Assembly (NCBI RefSeq): GCF_007989825.1
Contig: NZ_BJUA01000001.1
Span: 248,001 to 312,000, forward strand
Source: Cellulomonas persica
Lineage (GTDB): Bacteria > Actinomycetota > Actinomycetes > Actinomycetales > Cellulomonadaceae
DNA length: 64,000 nt
Reading direction: 5' to 3'
The translations under genes and the position numbers were made by a program. Shown here piece by piece: positions 55,292 through 63,710 of the stretch. Numbering within the stretch: position 1 is the stretch's first letter; every line of letters starts with the position of its first letter. The notes under the pieces were generated by a model. The model saw only the letters and a program-made list of their open reading frames with translations. It was not told the origin of the DNA and ran no database searches.

Positions 55292-56097
55292 CACGCCACC
55301 TCGCCGCGCAGCACGGTCACGTGCCCGCTCACGGTGTTCGCCGAGACGTAGCACGCGCCGTCGCCCGTCGACAGGTCGACGCGGCGCTGACCGGGCGTGG
55401 CACCCTTGTGCTCCTCGCCGTCGACGACGAGGCGGCCCGAGACGGACTGCGCCTTGACGTGGACGCCCTTGCCGGCGGGCAGTCGCACGGTCACGTCGCC
55501 CGCCACCGTCGTGGCCGTGACCGACGACGTGCCCGTCGTGACGTCGAGCGACAGCGCGCCCGAGACGGTGTTGGCCTGCACCAGGGAGAGCTCGCCCGAG
55601 GCAGCCACCTCACCCGAGACCGAGTTGACCTTGAGCGGGCCGCCGTGGTCGCGCACGACGATCTCGCCCGAGACCGCGTTCGCGGACAGGCGGCCGCGCG
55701 TGCCGTCGGTGACGACCGAGCCGGAGACGGTCGAGACGGACGAGTCCTCGACGACGCCTACGAGCAGGCCGTCGGCCGAGACGGTCCCGAGCTTGACGGC
55801 GACCGAGCGCGGGATCGCGATGTGCACGTCCGCGCGGTCCTTGTCGCGGAAGTTGCGGAACTTCTCGAGGAAGCCGTCCCAGCCGGTCAGGGTGAAGCTG
55901 TAGCCCACGCGCAGCTCGCCGTTCGAGAGCGCGATCTCCAGCGGGCGACCCTCGACCGAGTGCACCTCGACACGCACGCCCGGGTCGTCGTGGGCGACGA
56001 CGTCGACGCGGCCGCCGACGAGCTGCACGCGCAGCGAGTCGACGTGCTCGACCTCGATGATCTGCGGGCCGGCGACGACCCAGGACTCGGTAGCCAT
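55291..56097 (-). CDS. DUF4097 beta-helix protein
   Basis: 268 residues from ATG 56097 after GGGGAG. Repeated beta-strand units of the form VSG-V-V (ANAVSGEIVVRDHGG, VNSVSGEVAAS, ANTVSGALSLDV, AQSVSGRLVVDG) form a right-handed beta solenoid typical of DUF4097/LiaG-like adhesin-type proteins. There is no signal peptide or membrane helix. Such genes often accompany PadR or LiaR-type envelope stress regulation. Probable PadR target and partner. Confidence 0.9.
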   Translation of the reverse strand: MATESWVVAGPQIIEVEHVDSLRVQLVGGRVDVVAHDDPGVRVEVHSVEGRPLEIALSNGELRVGYSFTLTGWDGFLEKFRNFRDKDRADVHIAIPRSVAVKLGTVSADGLLVGVVEDSSVSTVSGSVVTDGTRGRLSANAVSGEIVVRDHGGPLKVNSVSGEVAASGELSLVQANTVSGALSLDVTTGTSSVTATTVAGDVTVRLPAGKGVHVKAQSVSGRLVVDGEEHKGATPGQRRVDLSTGDGACYVSANTVSGHVTVLRGEVA

Positions 56098-56111
56098 GAT
56101 CTCTCCCCTGT

Positions 56112-56174
56112 CGCGATATATCTTGTCTCGGGTCACGCTATATCGCGTTGTGCATCGGGTCAAGATATATCGCG
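56112..56174. promoter_or_regulatory. PadR operator cluster (three TATATC motifs)
   Basis: CGCGATATATCTTG (56112-56125) and its exact inverse CAAGATATATCGCG (56161-56174) flank a related ACGCTATATCGCGT (56135-56148). These are the most AT-rich bases for kilobases, directly before the DUF4097-padR start, and fit autoregulation. Confidence 0.75.
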
Positions 56175-56294
56175 TCATCCATCCGACGGCCGGCCGACGT
56201 GGTCGACGCGGACGACGGGACGCCTCACCCCTCCGACGCTCCCGCCCCAGACCGGACCTGCGGCCCGGCCTCGGACCGGATCTCACACCGGACC

Positions 56295-56885
56295 TCAGGC
56301 CGGGCGCAGCATCACCGCGAGAGCCTCACCGACGAGCGTCTCGTGGGTCCCGCCCAGGCCGAGCTTCGACAGGCCGCCGCGCGCCTCCAGTACCGCGAGC
56401 CCGTGCAGCGTCGCCCAGATGGTGCGCGCGAGGCTCGCCACCGTCCGGTCGTCGGGAAGCACCCCCTCGCGCTGCGCCGCGGCGACCGCGGTGACGAGCG
56501 GCTCGAAGGTCGGCGGACCGGCGAGCGCGGGCCGGCCCTCGCGGTCGGCGAACATGATCTCGAACAGCTCCGGGTGGTCGCGTGCGAACCCGAGGTACGC
56601 GACGCCGATCCGGCGCAGCCAGGCACGCGAGCCGTCGTCGACCGCGATCGCCGCGCGCAGGCCCTCGCCGAAGATCCCGTAGCCCTCGTCGGCGAGCGCG
56701 TCCAGGATCGCGACGCGGTCCGCGAAGTGGCGGTACGGCGCCGCGCTGCTCACCCCGACGCGTCGCGCGAGCTCGCTCAGCGAGAACCCCGCCGCACCAC
56801 GCTCGGCCAGGAGCTCGCGGCCCGCCGCGAGCAGAGCCGCCCGCAGATCGCCGTGGTGGTAGCTGTCTCGCGAGGTGGCGGGCAT
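56295..56885 (-). CDS. TetR-family transcriptional regulator
   Basis: 196 residues from ATG 56885. The N-terminal helix-turn-helix (FSLSELARRVGVSSAAPYRHF) and a TetR C-terminal ligand domain of WHG type (RIGVAYLGFARDHPELFEIM, ARTIWATLHGLAVLEARGG) are present. It is divergent from the DUF2306 gene with symmetric operator-like elements between. Confidence 0.92.
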   Translation of the reverse strand: MPATSRDSYHHGDLRAALLAAGRELLAERGAAGFSLSELARRVGVSSAAPYRHFADRVAILDALADEGYGIFGEGLRAAIAVDDGSRAWLRRIGVAYLGFARDHPELFEIMFADREGRPALAGPPTFEPLVTAVAAAQREGVLPDDRTVASLARTIWATLHGLAVLEARGGLSKLGLGGTHETLVGEALAVMLRPA

Positions 56886-56948
56886 GTTGACGACACTAAC
56901 ATCGACCCTTATGTTGACGCCGTTCACAATGTGACGATCGTTCACATT
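56884..56948. promoter_or_regulatory. TetR operator region
   Basis: ATGTT-N9-AACAT (56884-56902), TCACA-A-TGTGA (56924-56934) and AATGTGA-N7-TCACATT (56928-56948) are perfect inverted repeats. They lie between the divergent TetR and DUF2306 starts. Confidence 0.55.
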
Positions 56949-56969
56949 CCTCCAAGCGCAGGGGTCCCG

Positions 56970-57845
56970 ATGCACGAGCGACGCCCGACCACGCCCACCA
57001 CCGACCCCGGCCCCGCCGACACCAGCCTCGCCGCCCCGGGCCGGATCGCCACCAGGCCCGCCGAGCCCGGGGCAGGAGACGCGCGGCCCGCGCGCCGACG
57101 ACCCGCACGGCTCTCGTTCGTCGCGCTGGGCCTCGCCGCGCTCGCGATCGCCCTGATCTCGATCTCGACGTACGCGCAAGGCACGCTGCGCGAGCTCGCC
57201 GCCGACGACGCCGGCCTCGCCTCCGCGTACGCCGACGAGCCCGCGCTCGTCCAGGGCGCGCTCTACGTGCACATCGCGGCGTCCGCCTTCGCGCTCGTCG
57301 CCGGGCTCCCCCAGCTCTCGGCTCGCCTGCGGCGGCGAGCGCCGCGCGGTCACCGCGTGCTCGGCCGCGCCTACCTCGTCGCGGTAGGCGTCGGGGCGGC
57401 CTCCTCGCTCGTGATCCTGCCCGCGAACAGCGCGGGGTTCGTCGGCGTGTTCGGCTTCGGCACGCTCGCGTTCCTGTGGGTCGGCTCGGGCACGCGCGCG
57501 CTGCTCGCGATCCGCCGCGGGGACGTCGCGAGCCACGAGGCGTGGATGCTGCGGACGTACGCGCTGACGTTCGCAGCGGTCACGCTGCGCACGTGGACCG
57601 GGGTGCTCATCGCCGTGCAGCTGCCCGGCGCGGGGCCGGACCCCGACGCCGAGGCGCTGTTCATGCACGCCTACGCCGCCGTGCCGTTCCTGTGCTGGCT
57701 GCCGAACGTCGTCGTCGCCGAGTGGCTGATCCGACGCCGCGGGCTGCCGGCCTACCGGCTCAGCGCGTCACCCACGCCGCGGCGCACGGCACGGCAGGAC
57801 GCGACCGTCGGCCTCGTCGTCCCGGTGGCCGCACGCCACGCGTGA
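56970..57845 (+). CDS. DUF2306 membrane protein
   Basis: 291 residues. A Pro/Ala-rich cytosolic N-terminus of about 45 residues is followed by six or seven membrane helices. Conserved histidines occur in LYVHIAASAFALVAGLPQLS and RAPRGHRVLGRAYLVAVG, the DUF2306 pattern thought to bind haem or metal. R-x-H-x-A-W-M in DVASHEAWMLRTY is also conserved. It is probably repressed by the divergent TetR. Confidence 0.85.
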   Translation: MHERRPTTPTTDPGPADTSLAAPGRIATRPAEPGAGDARPARRRPARLSFVALGLAALAIALISISTYAQGTLRELAADDAGLASAYADEPALVQGALYVHIAASAFALVAGLPQLSARLRRRAPRGHRVLGRAYLVAVGVGAASSLVILPANSAGFVGVFGFGTLAFLWVGSGTRALLAIRRGDVASHEAWMLRTYALTFAAVTLRTWTGVLIAVQLPGAGPDPDAEALFMHAYAAVPFLCWLPNVVVAEWLIRRRGLPAYRLSASPTPRRTARQDATVGLVVPVAARHA

Positions 57846-57862
57846 CACCCCACCTCGACCGA

Positions 57863-57952
57863 CCGCGGCTCGATCAGCCGCAGTCCGATCAACCGCAGTC
57901 CGATCAACCGCAGTCCGATCAACCGCAGTCCGATCAACCGCAGCGCGATCAG
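57863..57952. repeat. Six tandem 15-bp repeats at the pilT end
   Basis: Four exact copies of CCGCAGTCCGATCAA (57878-57937) are flanked by one degenerate copy on each side. The last copy includes the pilT stop codon. The array occupies the convergent gap with the DUF2306 gene. Confidence 0.9.
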
Positions 57953-59049
57953 GCGACGATGCCGGCCTGACGCAGCTCGACCGTGAGGTCGTGCGGGTTC
58001 GACGAGGCGGCGAGCGCCTCGTCGTAGGTGATGACGTCGTCGCGCACGAGGTTGAACAGGTGCTGGTCGAACGTCTGCATCTTGTAGTAGTCGCCCTCGC
58101 GGATCAGGTCGACGAGGGGCGGGGCGTTCTGCGGGTCGAGGATCGCCTCGGCGGTACGGCCCGTGTTCACCATGACCTCGACGGCGGGGCAGCGGCCCGT
58201 CCCGTCGGACTTGCGGACCAGACGCTGCGAGATCACGCCGCGCAGCGCCTGCGAGAGCGCGACACGCACCTGCTTCTGCTCGTGCAGCGGGAAGAAGTCG
58301 ACGATGCGGTTGATCGTCTCGGGCGCGTCGATCGTGTGCAGCGTCGACAGGACGAGGTGACCGGTCTCGGCTGCGGACAGCGCCGCACGCACGGTCTCGA
58401 TGTCACGCATCTCGCCGACGAGGATCACGTCCGGGTCCTGCCGCATCGCGGCACGGAGCGCGACCGTGAAGTCGGCCGTGTCCTGGCGCACCTCGCGCTG
58501 CGAGACGATCGCCTTCTTGTCGTGGTGCAGGATCTCGATCGGGTCCTCGATCGTGACGATGTTGACCTCGCGGAACGTGTTGATGAGGTCGACCATCGAC
58601 GCGAGCGTCGTGGTCTTGCCCGAACCGGTCGGGCCCGTCACCAGCACCAGGCCGCGGGGCTCGAGCGCGAGCTCGCCGACCACCTCCGGGATGCCGAGCG
58701 AGCCGAGCGACTGCGCACCCACGGCTACACGCCGGAACACCAGGCCGTAGGTGCCGCGCGCCTGGTAGGCGTTCACGCGGAACCGGCCGACGCCGGACAG
58801 GGAGTAGGCGAAGTCCGCCTCGTGCGTCTCCCGGAACGTCGCGACGAGGTCGTCGGGCAGGACCTCTTCGAGCATGCGCTCGGTGTCGGCCGGGGTGAGC
58901 TCGGGGACCTGGAGCTTGCGCAGCCGGCCGTCGACGCGCACGCGCGGCGCCGAGCCGACCTTGCAGTGCAGGTCGGAGCCGCCCGTGCTGGCCAGGGCGT
59001 GCAGGAACGGGATGACGGACTGGGTCGGCGCGCTCACGTCGGAGTTCAT
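57949..59049 (-). CDS. pilT: PilT-family type IV pilus retraction ATPase, orphan
   Basis: 366 residues from ATG 59049. The N-terminal PAS-like segment starts FLHALASTGGSDLHCKVGSA. Walker A is GPTGSGKTTTLASM, the Asp box DPIEILHHDKKAIVSQREV, Walker B DVILVGEMRDIETVRAALS and the His box STLHTIDAPETINRIVDFFP. It would power pilus retraction, but no other type IVa pilus gene is in the window; the pilus genes present are Tad type and use TadA. It lies next to the bL37 gene. Confidence 0.93.
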   Translation of the reverse strand: MNSDVSAPTQSVIPFLHALASTGGSDLHCKVGSAPRVRVDGRLRKLQVPELTPADTERMLEEVLPDDLVATFRETHEADFAYSLSGVGRFRVNAYQARGTYGLVFRRVAVGAQSLGSLGIPEVVGELALEPRGLVLVTGPTGSGKTTTLASMVDLINTFREVNIVTIEDPIEILHHDKKAIVSQREVRQDTADFTVALRAAMRQDPDVILVGEMRDIETVRAALSAAETGHLVLSTLHTIDAPETINRIVDFFPLHEQKQVRVALSQALRGVISQRLVRKSDGTGRCPAVEVMVNTGRTAEAILDPQNAPPLVDLIREGDYYKMQTFDQHLFNLVRDDVITYDEALAASSNPHDLTVELRQAGIVA

Positions 59050-59191
59050 CGGTCGCCGACATGCCCGACTTGAGGGGGTCGGGGACGTTCTCGCTGCCCA
59101 GGTGCGTCCGGCGGACGCCGTCCGGCTCATCACCGCGGGTGTGGGACGATGGCGTGCAACTCCGCGACCGACCCCAGAAGGGAAGCCCTCC

Positions 59192-59266
59192 ATGAGCAAG
59201 CGTGGCCGCAAGCGCCGCTCCCGCGCCGGGAGCGCGTCGAACCACGGCAAGCGTCCCAACGCCTGA
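59192..59266 (+). CDS. Ribosomal protein bL37 (24 aa)
   Basis: The 24-residue product begins MSKRGRKRRSRAGSASNHGK and ends RPNA. It is the actinobacterial large-subunit protein bL37, first seen in mycobacterial ribosome structures (MAKRGRKKRDR...NHGKRPN type). The start is preceded by AAGGGAAG. It ends about 40 bases before a strong terminator. Confidence 0.85.
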   Translation: MSKRGRKRRSRAGSASNHGKRPNA

Positions 59267-59303
59267 GCCTCGAGCTCGGCAGGGGCCTCGCCCGACGCAC
59301 TGC

Positions 59304-59344
59304 ACGAAGGCCCCGCGCACCTCTCGGTGCGGCGGGGCCTTCGT
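59304..59344 (+). terminator. Terminator after bL37 gene
   Basis: ACGAAGGCCCCGC pairs with GCGGGGCCTTCGT, with an inner GCACC/GGTGC stem. Confidence 0.85.
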
Positions 59345-59408
59345 CGTCCTCGGTCCCTCGTCGTGATCGCAGCCGGTCCTGCCGCCCCGTCGACGCCGAC
59401 CCGGCGCG

Positions 59409-59741
59409 TCAGCTCTCGGTGATGCGGACCGTCTCGGTGATGCTGATGCTCGTCAGGGTCGCGTGGATCTTGGCCCGCAGGTCGGCCGGCGCGCCCTCGT
59501 CCTTCTCCCAGCAGCGCTTGACGAGCTTCTTCACGACGAGCTCGACCTCCTGCTCGCCGAGGCACCCGTCGCAGCCCTCGAGGTGGGCCTTGACGCGCTC
59601 GGCCTCGAGCGGTTCGAGCTCGGAGTCGAGGTAGGCCCACAGCTCGGCGACGGCCTCGTCGCAGTCGCAGCCCGCCGTGGACCGGCGGGTCGCCGCGGGT
59701 TCCTCCCACGCGTCCTCGCGCAGCGTGTCGCTCTCGTTCAT
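59409..59741 (-). CDS. rsrA: Mycothiol-system anti-sigma factor RsrA
   Basis: 110 residues from ATG 59741, overlapping the sigR stop (ATGA). The zinc-binding anti-sigma signature is present: CDCDEAV at the start and HLEGCDGC (His-x3-Cys-x2-Cys). Oxidative disulphide formation releases zinc and SigR. The C-terminal helix ends TLTSISITETVRITES. Cotranscribed with sigR. Confidence 0.93.
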   Translation of the reverse strand: MNESDTLREDAWEEPAATRRSTAGCDCDEAVAELWAYLDSELEPLEAERVKAHLEGCDGCLGEQEVELVVKKLVKRCWEKDEGAPADLRAKIHATLTSISITETVRITES

Positions 59742-60475
59742 CACTCGCCCTCCTCCGACGAGCCCTGCGCCGACGAGCCCTGTGCCGTGCCTTGCGCCGC
59801 CGGCACCAGCCCACGCTCGCGCGCGTAGTCGGCCAGCAGCTCACGCAGCTGTCCGCGCCCACGGTGCAGGCGGGACATCACGGTCCCGATCGGTGTGCCC
59901 ATGATCTCGGCGATCTCCTTGTACGCGAAGCCCTCGACGTCCGCGAGGTACACCGCGATCCGGAACTCCTCCGGGATGCGCTGCAGCGCGTCCTTGACGT
60001 CCGAGTCCGGCAGGTGGTCCAGCGCCTCCGCCTCGGCCGAGCGCAGCCCGCTCGAGGTGTGCGACGCCGCTCGCGCCAGCTGCCAGTCCTCGATCTCCTC
60101 CGAGTGCGACTGCTGGGGCTCGCGCTGCTTCTTGCGGTACGTGTTGATGTACGTGTTCGTCAGGATCCGGTACAGCCACGCCTTGAGGTTGGTCCCCGGC
60201 TTGTACTGGTGGAACGCGGCGAACGCCTTGGTGAACGTCTCCTGGACGAGGTCCTCGGCGTCCGACGGGTTGCGCGTCATGCGCAGCGCAGCGCCGTAGA
60301 GCTGGTCCAGGTAGACCAGCGCCTCGTCCTCGAACCGGGCGGCCCGCGCGGCGTCGTCCTCCGCCTCGGGGGCGCGCGTGCCGCCGTGCGGCATCGGTTC
60401 GATCTCGGGAGTGGGCTCGGCCGTCTCGTCGGCCGTCCCGGCGGCCGCGGCGGGCTCGATCGTCTCGTCGCTCAT
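59741..60475 (-). CDS. sigR: Thiol-stress sigma factor SigR/SigH (short form)
   Basis: 244 residues from ATG 60475. Region 2 has [20 protein letters not shown] and [20 protein letters not shown]. Region 4 has [20 protein letters not shown] and [20 protein letters not shown]. It is an ECF sigma factor held by RsrA, activating thioredoxin and mycothiol genes under disulphide stress. A longer in-frame form starts at ATG 60727, immediately after a SigR-type promoter. Confidence 0.95.
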   Translation of the reverse strand: MSDETIEPAAAAGTADETAEPTPEIEPMPHGGTRAPEAEDDAARAARFEDEALVYLDQLYGAALRMTRNPSDAEDLVQETFTKAFAAFHQYKPGTNLKAWLYRILTNTYINTYRKKQREPQQSHSEEIEDWQLARAASHTSSGLRSAEAEALDHLPDSDVKDALQRIPEEFRIAVYLADVEGFAYKEIAEIMGTPIGTVMSRLHRGRGQLRELLADYARERGLVPAAQGTAQGSSAQGSSEEGE

Positions 60476-60727
60476 CGGTGCCGAGCCTATGCCCGCCGGG
60501 GCGTGCGCACCGCCGGGCGACCGGCCCGCGACCAGTGCGGCTGCGACCGCGCACGCGAGCGTCCCGACCGCCGCGGCGTGCGGCCCGGCGTGCGACGCGG
60601 CGGTCGTCCGGGTGCGCGATCGGGGGTGCACGGACGACCGCGCTGCGGGCGCGTGCGTCAGCTCGGGTGCCGGTGCGGCCGTCTGCTCGTGGTCGGGCGC
60701 AGCGGTCGGCGCGGCGAGGCGGGTCAT
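60476..60727 (-). CDS. Upstream extension encoding the long SigR form
   Basis: 84 in-frame codons from ATG 60727 ([20 protein letters not shown]) to the short-form start, with no stop. A hydrophobic segment ([19 protein letters not shown]) lies in the middle. The ATG is about 10 bases downstream of the SigR-type -10, so transcripts from this promoter would be leaderless for the long form. In Streptomyces a longer, unstable sigma-R isoform arises in the same way. Translation here is inferred. Confidence 0.5.
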
Positions 60728-60737
60728 GAAGGTCGTC

Positions 60738-60763
60738 AACGCCCGCGGTCGGCGTCCGATTCC
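60738..60763 (-). promoter_or_regulatory. SigR-dependent promoter of sigR-rsrA
   Basis: On the minus strand GGAAT (60763-60759) and GTT (60740-60738) are spaced by exactly 18 bases, the sigma-R/sigma-H consensus. This implies positive autoregulation. Confidence 0.75.
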
Positions 60764-60833
60764 CGCGCGCAGTAGCGTGGCATGACCGACGGACCGGCGA
60801 CCGGCCGGGCCGTGCCCTGACGAAGGGGTCGCC

Positions 60834-61322
60834 GTGCTGCTGCGTCGCATCGCTCGTCCGCTGTTCGCCACGTGGTTCGTCTCCGAGGGGCTCGACGCGC
60901 TGCGCCACCCTGCTCCCCACGTCGCCGCCGCGCGCGCCACGCTCGACCGGCTGCAGGACGCCGTGCCCGACGCGCGCACGCACCTGACCGACGCGCAGCT
61001 CACCGCGGCGGTGCGCGCGCACGGCGGTGCGGTCGTGCTCGCGGCGACGATGCTCGCGGTCGGGCGGGCACCGCGGACAGCCGCGCTCGCGCTGGCAGGC
61101 CTGACGGCCCCGCTCGTGCTCGTCAACCTGCCCGCGCGCGGGGAGCGCACCGCGGACCCGGCGCTGCGGGCCGAGCGCCGCCAGCGCCTGATCCGCGCGC
61201 TCGCGTTCACCGCGGGCGCGGTCCTCGTCGGCGCCGACTACGAGGGCCGCCCGGGTCTGCGGTGGCGCATGGCCGACGCGCACGAGCGCCGCGTCGCGGC
61301 GCACGCGTCCGACGACGACTGA
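60834..61322 (+). CDS. DoxX-like membrane protein
   Basis: 162 residues from GTG 60834 after GAAGGGG. Helices near residues 5-25, 65-80 and 85-105 and the opening [20 protein letters not shown] fit the DoxX family. Mycobacterial DoxX works with SodA and SseA in oxidative-stress tolerance, which would suit its place divergent from sigR-rsrA. It is shorter than usual. The tail is hydrophilic. Confidence 0.8.
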   Translation: MLLRRIARPLFATWFVSEGLDALRHPAPHVAAARATLDRLQDAVPDARTHLTDAQLTAAVRAHGGAVVLAATMLAVGRAPRTAALALAGLTAPLVLVNLPARGERTADPALRAERRQRLIRALAFTAGAVLVGADYEGRPGLRWRMADAHERRVAAHASDDD

Positions 61323-61388
61323 CGAGCCGGACGAGGACCGCACCGAGCGTTGCGCGACCCGGGACGGCCACGTGCCCTGCCCGCCCGC

Positions 61389-61426
61389 TGCCGGTCACCC
61401 CGCACGAGCAGGCGGGGTGACCGGCA
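61389..61426. terminator. Bidirectional terminator hairpin
   Basis: TGCCGGTCACCCCGC and GCGGGGTGACCGGCA are exact 15-bp complements around an 8-base loop, between convergent genes. Confidence 0.85.
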
Positions 61427-61454
61427 GGGCACGAGCAGGCAGGGCACGAGCAAG
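61425..61454. repeat. Two 15-bp tandem repeats
   Basis: CAGGGCACGAGCAGG then CAGGGCACGAGCAAG follow the terminator arm directly. The array lies in the convergent gap between the DoxX-like and LmeA-like genes. Confidence 0.7.
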
Positions 61455-61497
61455 CAGGGGCGCGCCAGGTCGCGGCCGTCAGCTCACCGGCGTCGGG

Positions 61498-62355
61498 TCA
61501 CTGCGCGCGGGCCGTCAGCACGACCTCGTCGCCGACCGTGACGCGCACGTCGGCGAGCCGGATGCCCGCAGGCAGCGCGGAGACCAGGTCGATGCGGCGC
61601 CCGTCGAACCGCTCGACCCGGCTGCGCGCCGCGACGAGCAGCCCGGCGACGACCGGGTTGCGGCTCGTGACCTTGACGTCGCTGAGCGTGACACCGAGCG
61701 CGTCGTCGACCGTGGCGGTCATGCTCGCCTCGACCGTGGCGGACAGCAGCGACTTCTTGACCTGCGCGTCGACGACGACCGCGACGCCGTTCGCGCCGGC
61801 GGGCGACAGCCGCAGGTCGAGCCGCGTGAGCTTGAGCCCGTTCGCGGCGGCGAGCTGCGTCGCGACTCGCTCGGCGGCCGCCTCGATGGCCTGCACGGGC
61901 ACCGCGACGCGTGCGGCGCCCGTCACGGGGTGCGCCTCGTCGGGCTCGACGGGCGCGAGACCGAGGCGGCCGTCGGTGCCCTCGACCCACTCGAACGAGA
62001 CGCCCGCGACGTCGAGCTGGAGGTCGACCCCGGCCCCGAGGACGGTGACGGGGTGCGCCTGCACGCTCAGGGCGCCGATCGTGCCGCGCTCGCGCCGCGC
62101 GGCCTCGACGGCGGCGGCGGAGGCCTGCGCCGCGCGTGCCTCGCGCGGCGAGAGCTCGACGCCGGTGAGGTCCACGTCGAGCGTCGTGATGTCCGCGCCG
62201 GCCAGCGTCGCGGAGACCTGGAGGGCTCCGGCCGACGCGGCGTCCACACCGCCGTACGTCAGCAGGGCGGTGCGCAGCCGCGCCGCGAGGTCGTCGCCCG
62301 AGGTGGGGCGAGGAAGGGAGCCGAGGGGCAGGATGTCCGGATTCTGCGTGTTCAC
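61498..62355 (-). CDS. LmeA-like (DUF2993) phospholipid-binding protein
   Basis: 285 residues. Tandem beta-rich segments ([76 protein letters not shown]) resemble DUF2993/LmeA proteins. These bind phospholipid and affect lipoglycan maturation in mycobacteria. No signal peptide is obvious, which is unusual since LmeA is exported; the start may need checking. It is divergent from aroA by about 50 bases. Confidence 0.7.
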   Translation of the reverse strand: MNTQNPDILPLGSLPRPTSGDDLAARLRTALLTYGGVDAASAGALQVSATLAGADITTLDVDLTGVELSPREARAAQASAAAVEAARRERGTIGALSVQAHPVTVLGAGVDLQLDVAGVSFEWVEGTDGRLGLAPVEPDEAHPVTGAARVAVPVQAIEAAAERVATQLAAANGLKLTRLDLRLSPAGANGVAVVVDAQVKKSLLSATVEASMTATVDDALGVTLSDVKVTSRNPVVAGLLVAARSRVERFDGRRIDLVSALPAGIRLADVRVTVGDEVVLTARAQ

Positions 62356-62405
62356 GGCGTGAGCCTAGACCGTGCCGGCCGTGCGCCGTGGCTAGCCTGG
62401 GCGCC

Positions 62406-63710
62406 ATGACCGCGACTCTCCCGCCGACCTCTCGCCCGCTGTGGCCCGCACCGGCCGCGACCGCGCCGCTCGACGCGCGGGTCGAGGTCCCGGGATCGAA
62501 GTCGCTCACCAACCGCTACCTCGTCCTCGCGGCGATCGCCGACGGCCCGAGCCGGCTGCGCTCGGCGTTGCTGTCCCGCGACACGCGCCTCATGGCGGCC
62601 GCGCTCGAGACGCTGGGCGTCGGTGTCGAGCTCGGCCAGGACGTCACGGTCGAGCCCGGCGCGCTGCGTGGTCACGTGACGATCGACTGCGGCCTCGCGG
62701 GGACCGTGATGCGCTTCCTGCCCGCGGTCGCGGCCCTCGCCGACGGCCCGGTCCGCTTCACGGGCGACGCCGAGGCGCTCGTGCGGCCCATGGGCCCGGT
62801 CATCCGCGCGCTGCGCGCCCTGGGCGTACGGATCGACGAGGAGGGCGAGCCGGGGCACCTGCCGTTCACGGTCCACGGTCACGGCGCGGTGCGGGGCGGG
62901 AACGTCGACGTCGACGCGTCCGGCTCGAGCCAGTTCGTCTCCGGGCTGCTGCTCGCCGCGGCACGGTTCGAGCAGGGGCTCGTCGTGCGGCACACCGGCC
63001 CGACGCTCCCCTCGCTGCCGCACATCGAGATGACGGTCGAGACGCTGCGTGCGGCGGGCGTGCAGGTCGACGACTCGCGGCCCGCGATCTGGGAGGTGGC
63101 ACCGGGTCCCGTGGCCGCGCGCGACGTGCGCGTCGAGCCCGACCTGTCGAACGCCGCGCCGTTCCTGTGCGCCGCGCTGGTCGCGGGCGGCACGGTCCGG
63201 GTCCCGGGCTGGCCCGCCGCGACCACCCAGCCCGGAGCTCTCCTGCCGGGGATCCTCGAGCGCATGGGGGCGAGCACCGCGCTCGTCGGCGACGAGCTCG
63301 CGGTGACCGGCACGGGCGTCATCCGCGGTGTCGACCTCGACCTGCACGCGGCGGGCGAGATCGCCCCGACGATCGCCGCGCTCGCGGTGCTCGCGGACTC
63401 CCCCACGCGGCTGCGCGGCATCGCGCACCTGCGCGGCCACGAGACCGACCGCCTCGCGGCGCTGGCCAGTGAGATCACGCGGCTCGGCGGGCAGGCCGAG
63501 CAGACCGCCGACGGCCTGGTGATCACGCCCCGGCCGCTGTCGGGCGGGACGTGGCGCACGTACGCCGACCACCGCATGGCGACCGCCGGCGCGCTGATCG
63601 GCCTGCGCGTCCCGGGGGTCGTGGTGGAGGACGTCGCGACGACGGCGAAGACCATCCCCGACTTCGTCGGCCTGTGGGACGGCATGCTGGCAGGCGACGC
63701 GCAGCGGTGA
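62406..63710 (+). CDS. aroA: 3-phosphoshikimate 1-carboxyvinyltransferase (EPSP synthase)
   Basis: 434 residues from ATG 62406. Key motifs are [56 protein letters not shown] and the C-terminal [20 protein letters not shown]. It forms EPSP from phosphoenolpyruvate and shikimate-3-phosphate in aromatic amino acid synthesis. Its stop overlaps the rsgA start (GTGA). The order sigR-rsrA ... aroA-rsgA is typical of actinobacteria. Confidence 0.96.
   Translation: MTATLPPTSRPLWPAPAATAPLDARVEVPGSKSLTNRYLVLAAIADGPSRLRSALLSRDTRLMAAALETLGVGVELGQDVTVEPGALRGHVTIDCGLAGTVMRFLPAVAALADGPVRFTGDAEALVRPMGPVIRALRALGVRIDEEGEPGHLPFTVHGHGAVRGGNVDVDASGSSQFVSGLLLAAARFEQGLVVRHTGPTLPSLPHIEMTVETLRAAGVQVDDSRPAIWEVAPGPVAARDVRVEPDLSNAAPFLCAALVAGGTVRVPGWPAATTQPGALLPGILERMGASTALVGDELAVTGTGVIRGVDLDLHAAGEIAPTIAALAVLADSPTRLRGIAHLRGHETDRLAALASEITRLGGQAEQTADGLVITPRPLSGGTWRTYADHRMATAGALIGLRVPGVVVEDVATTAKTIPDFVGLWDGMLAGDAQR

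Noticed and set aside
57863..57952. CRISPR array
   Set aside because: Units of 15 bp follow each other without spacers, and no cas genes are present; it is a simple tandem repeat.
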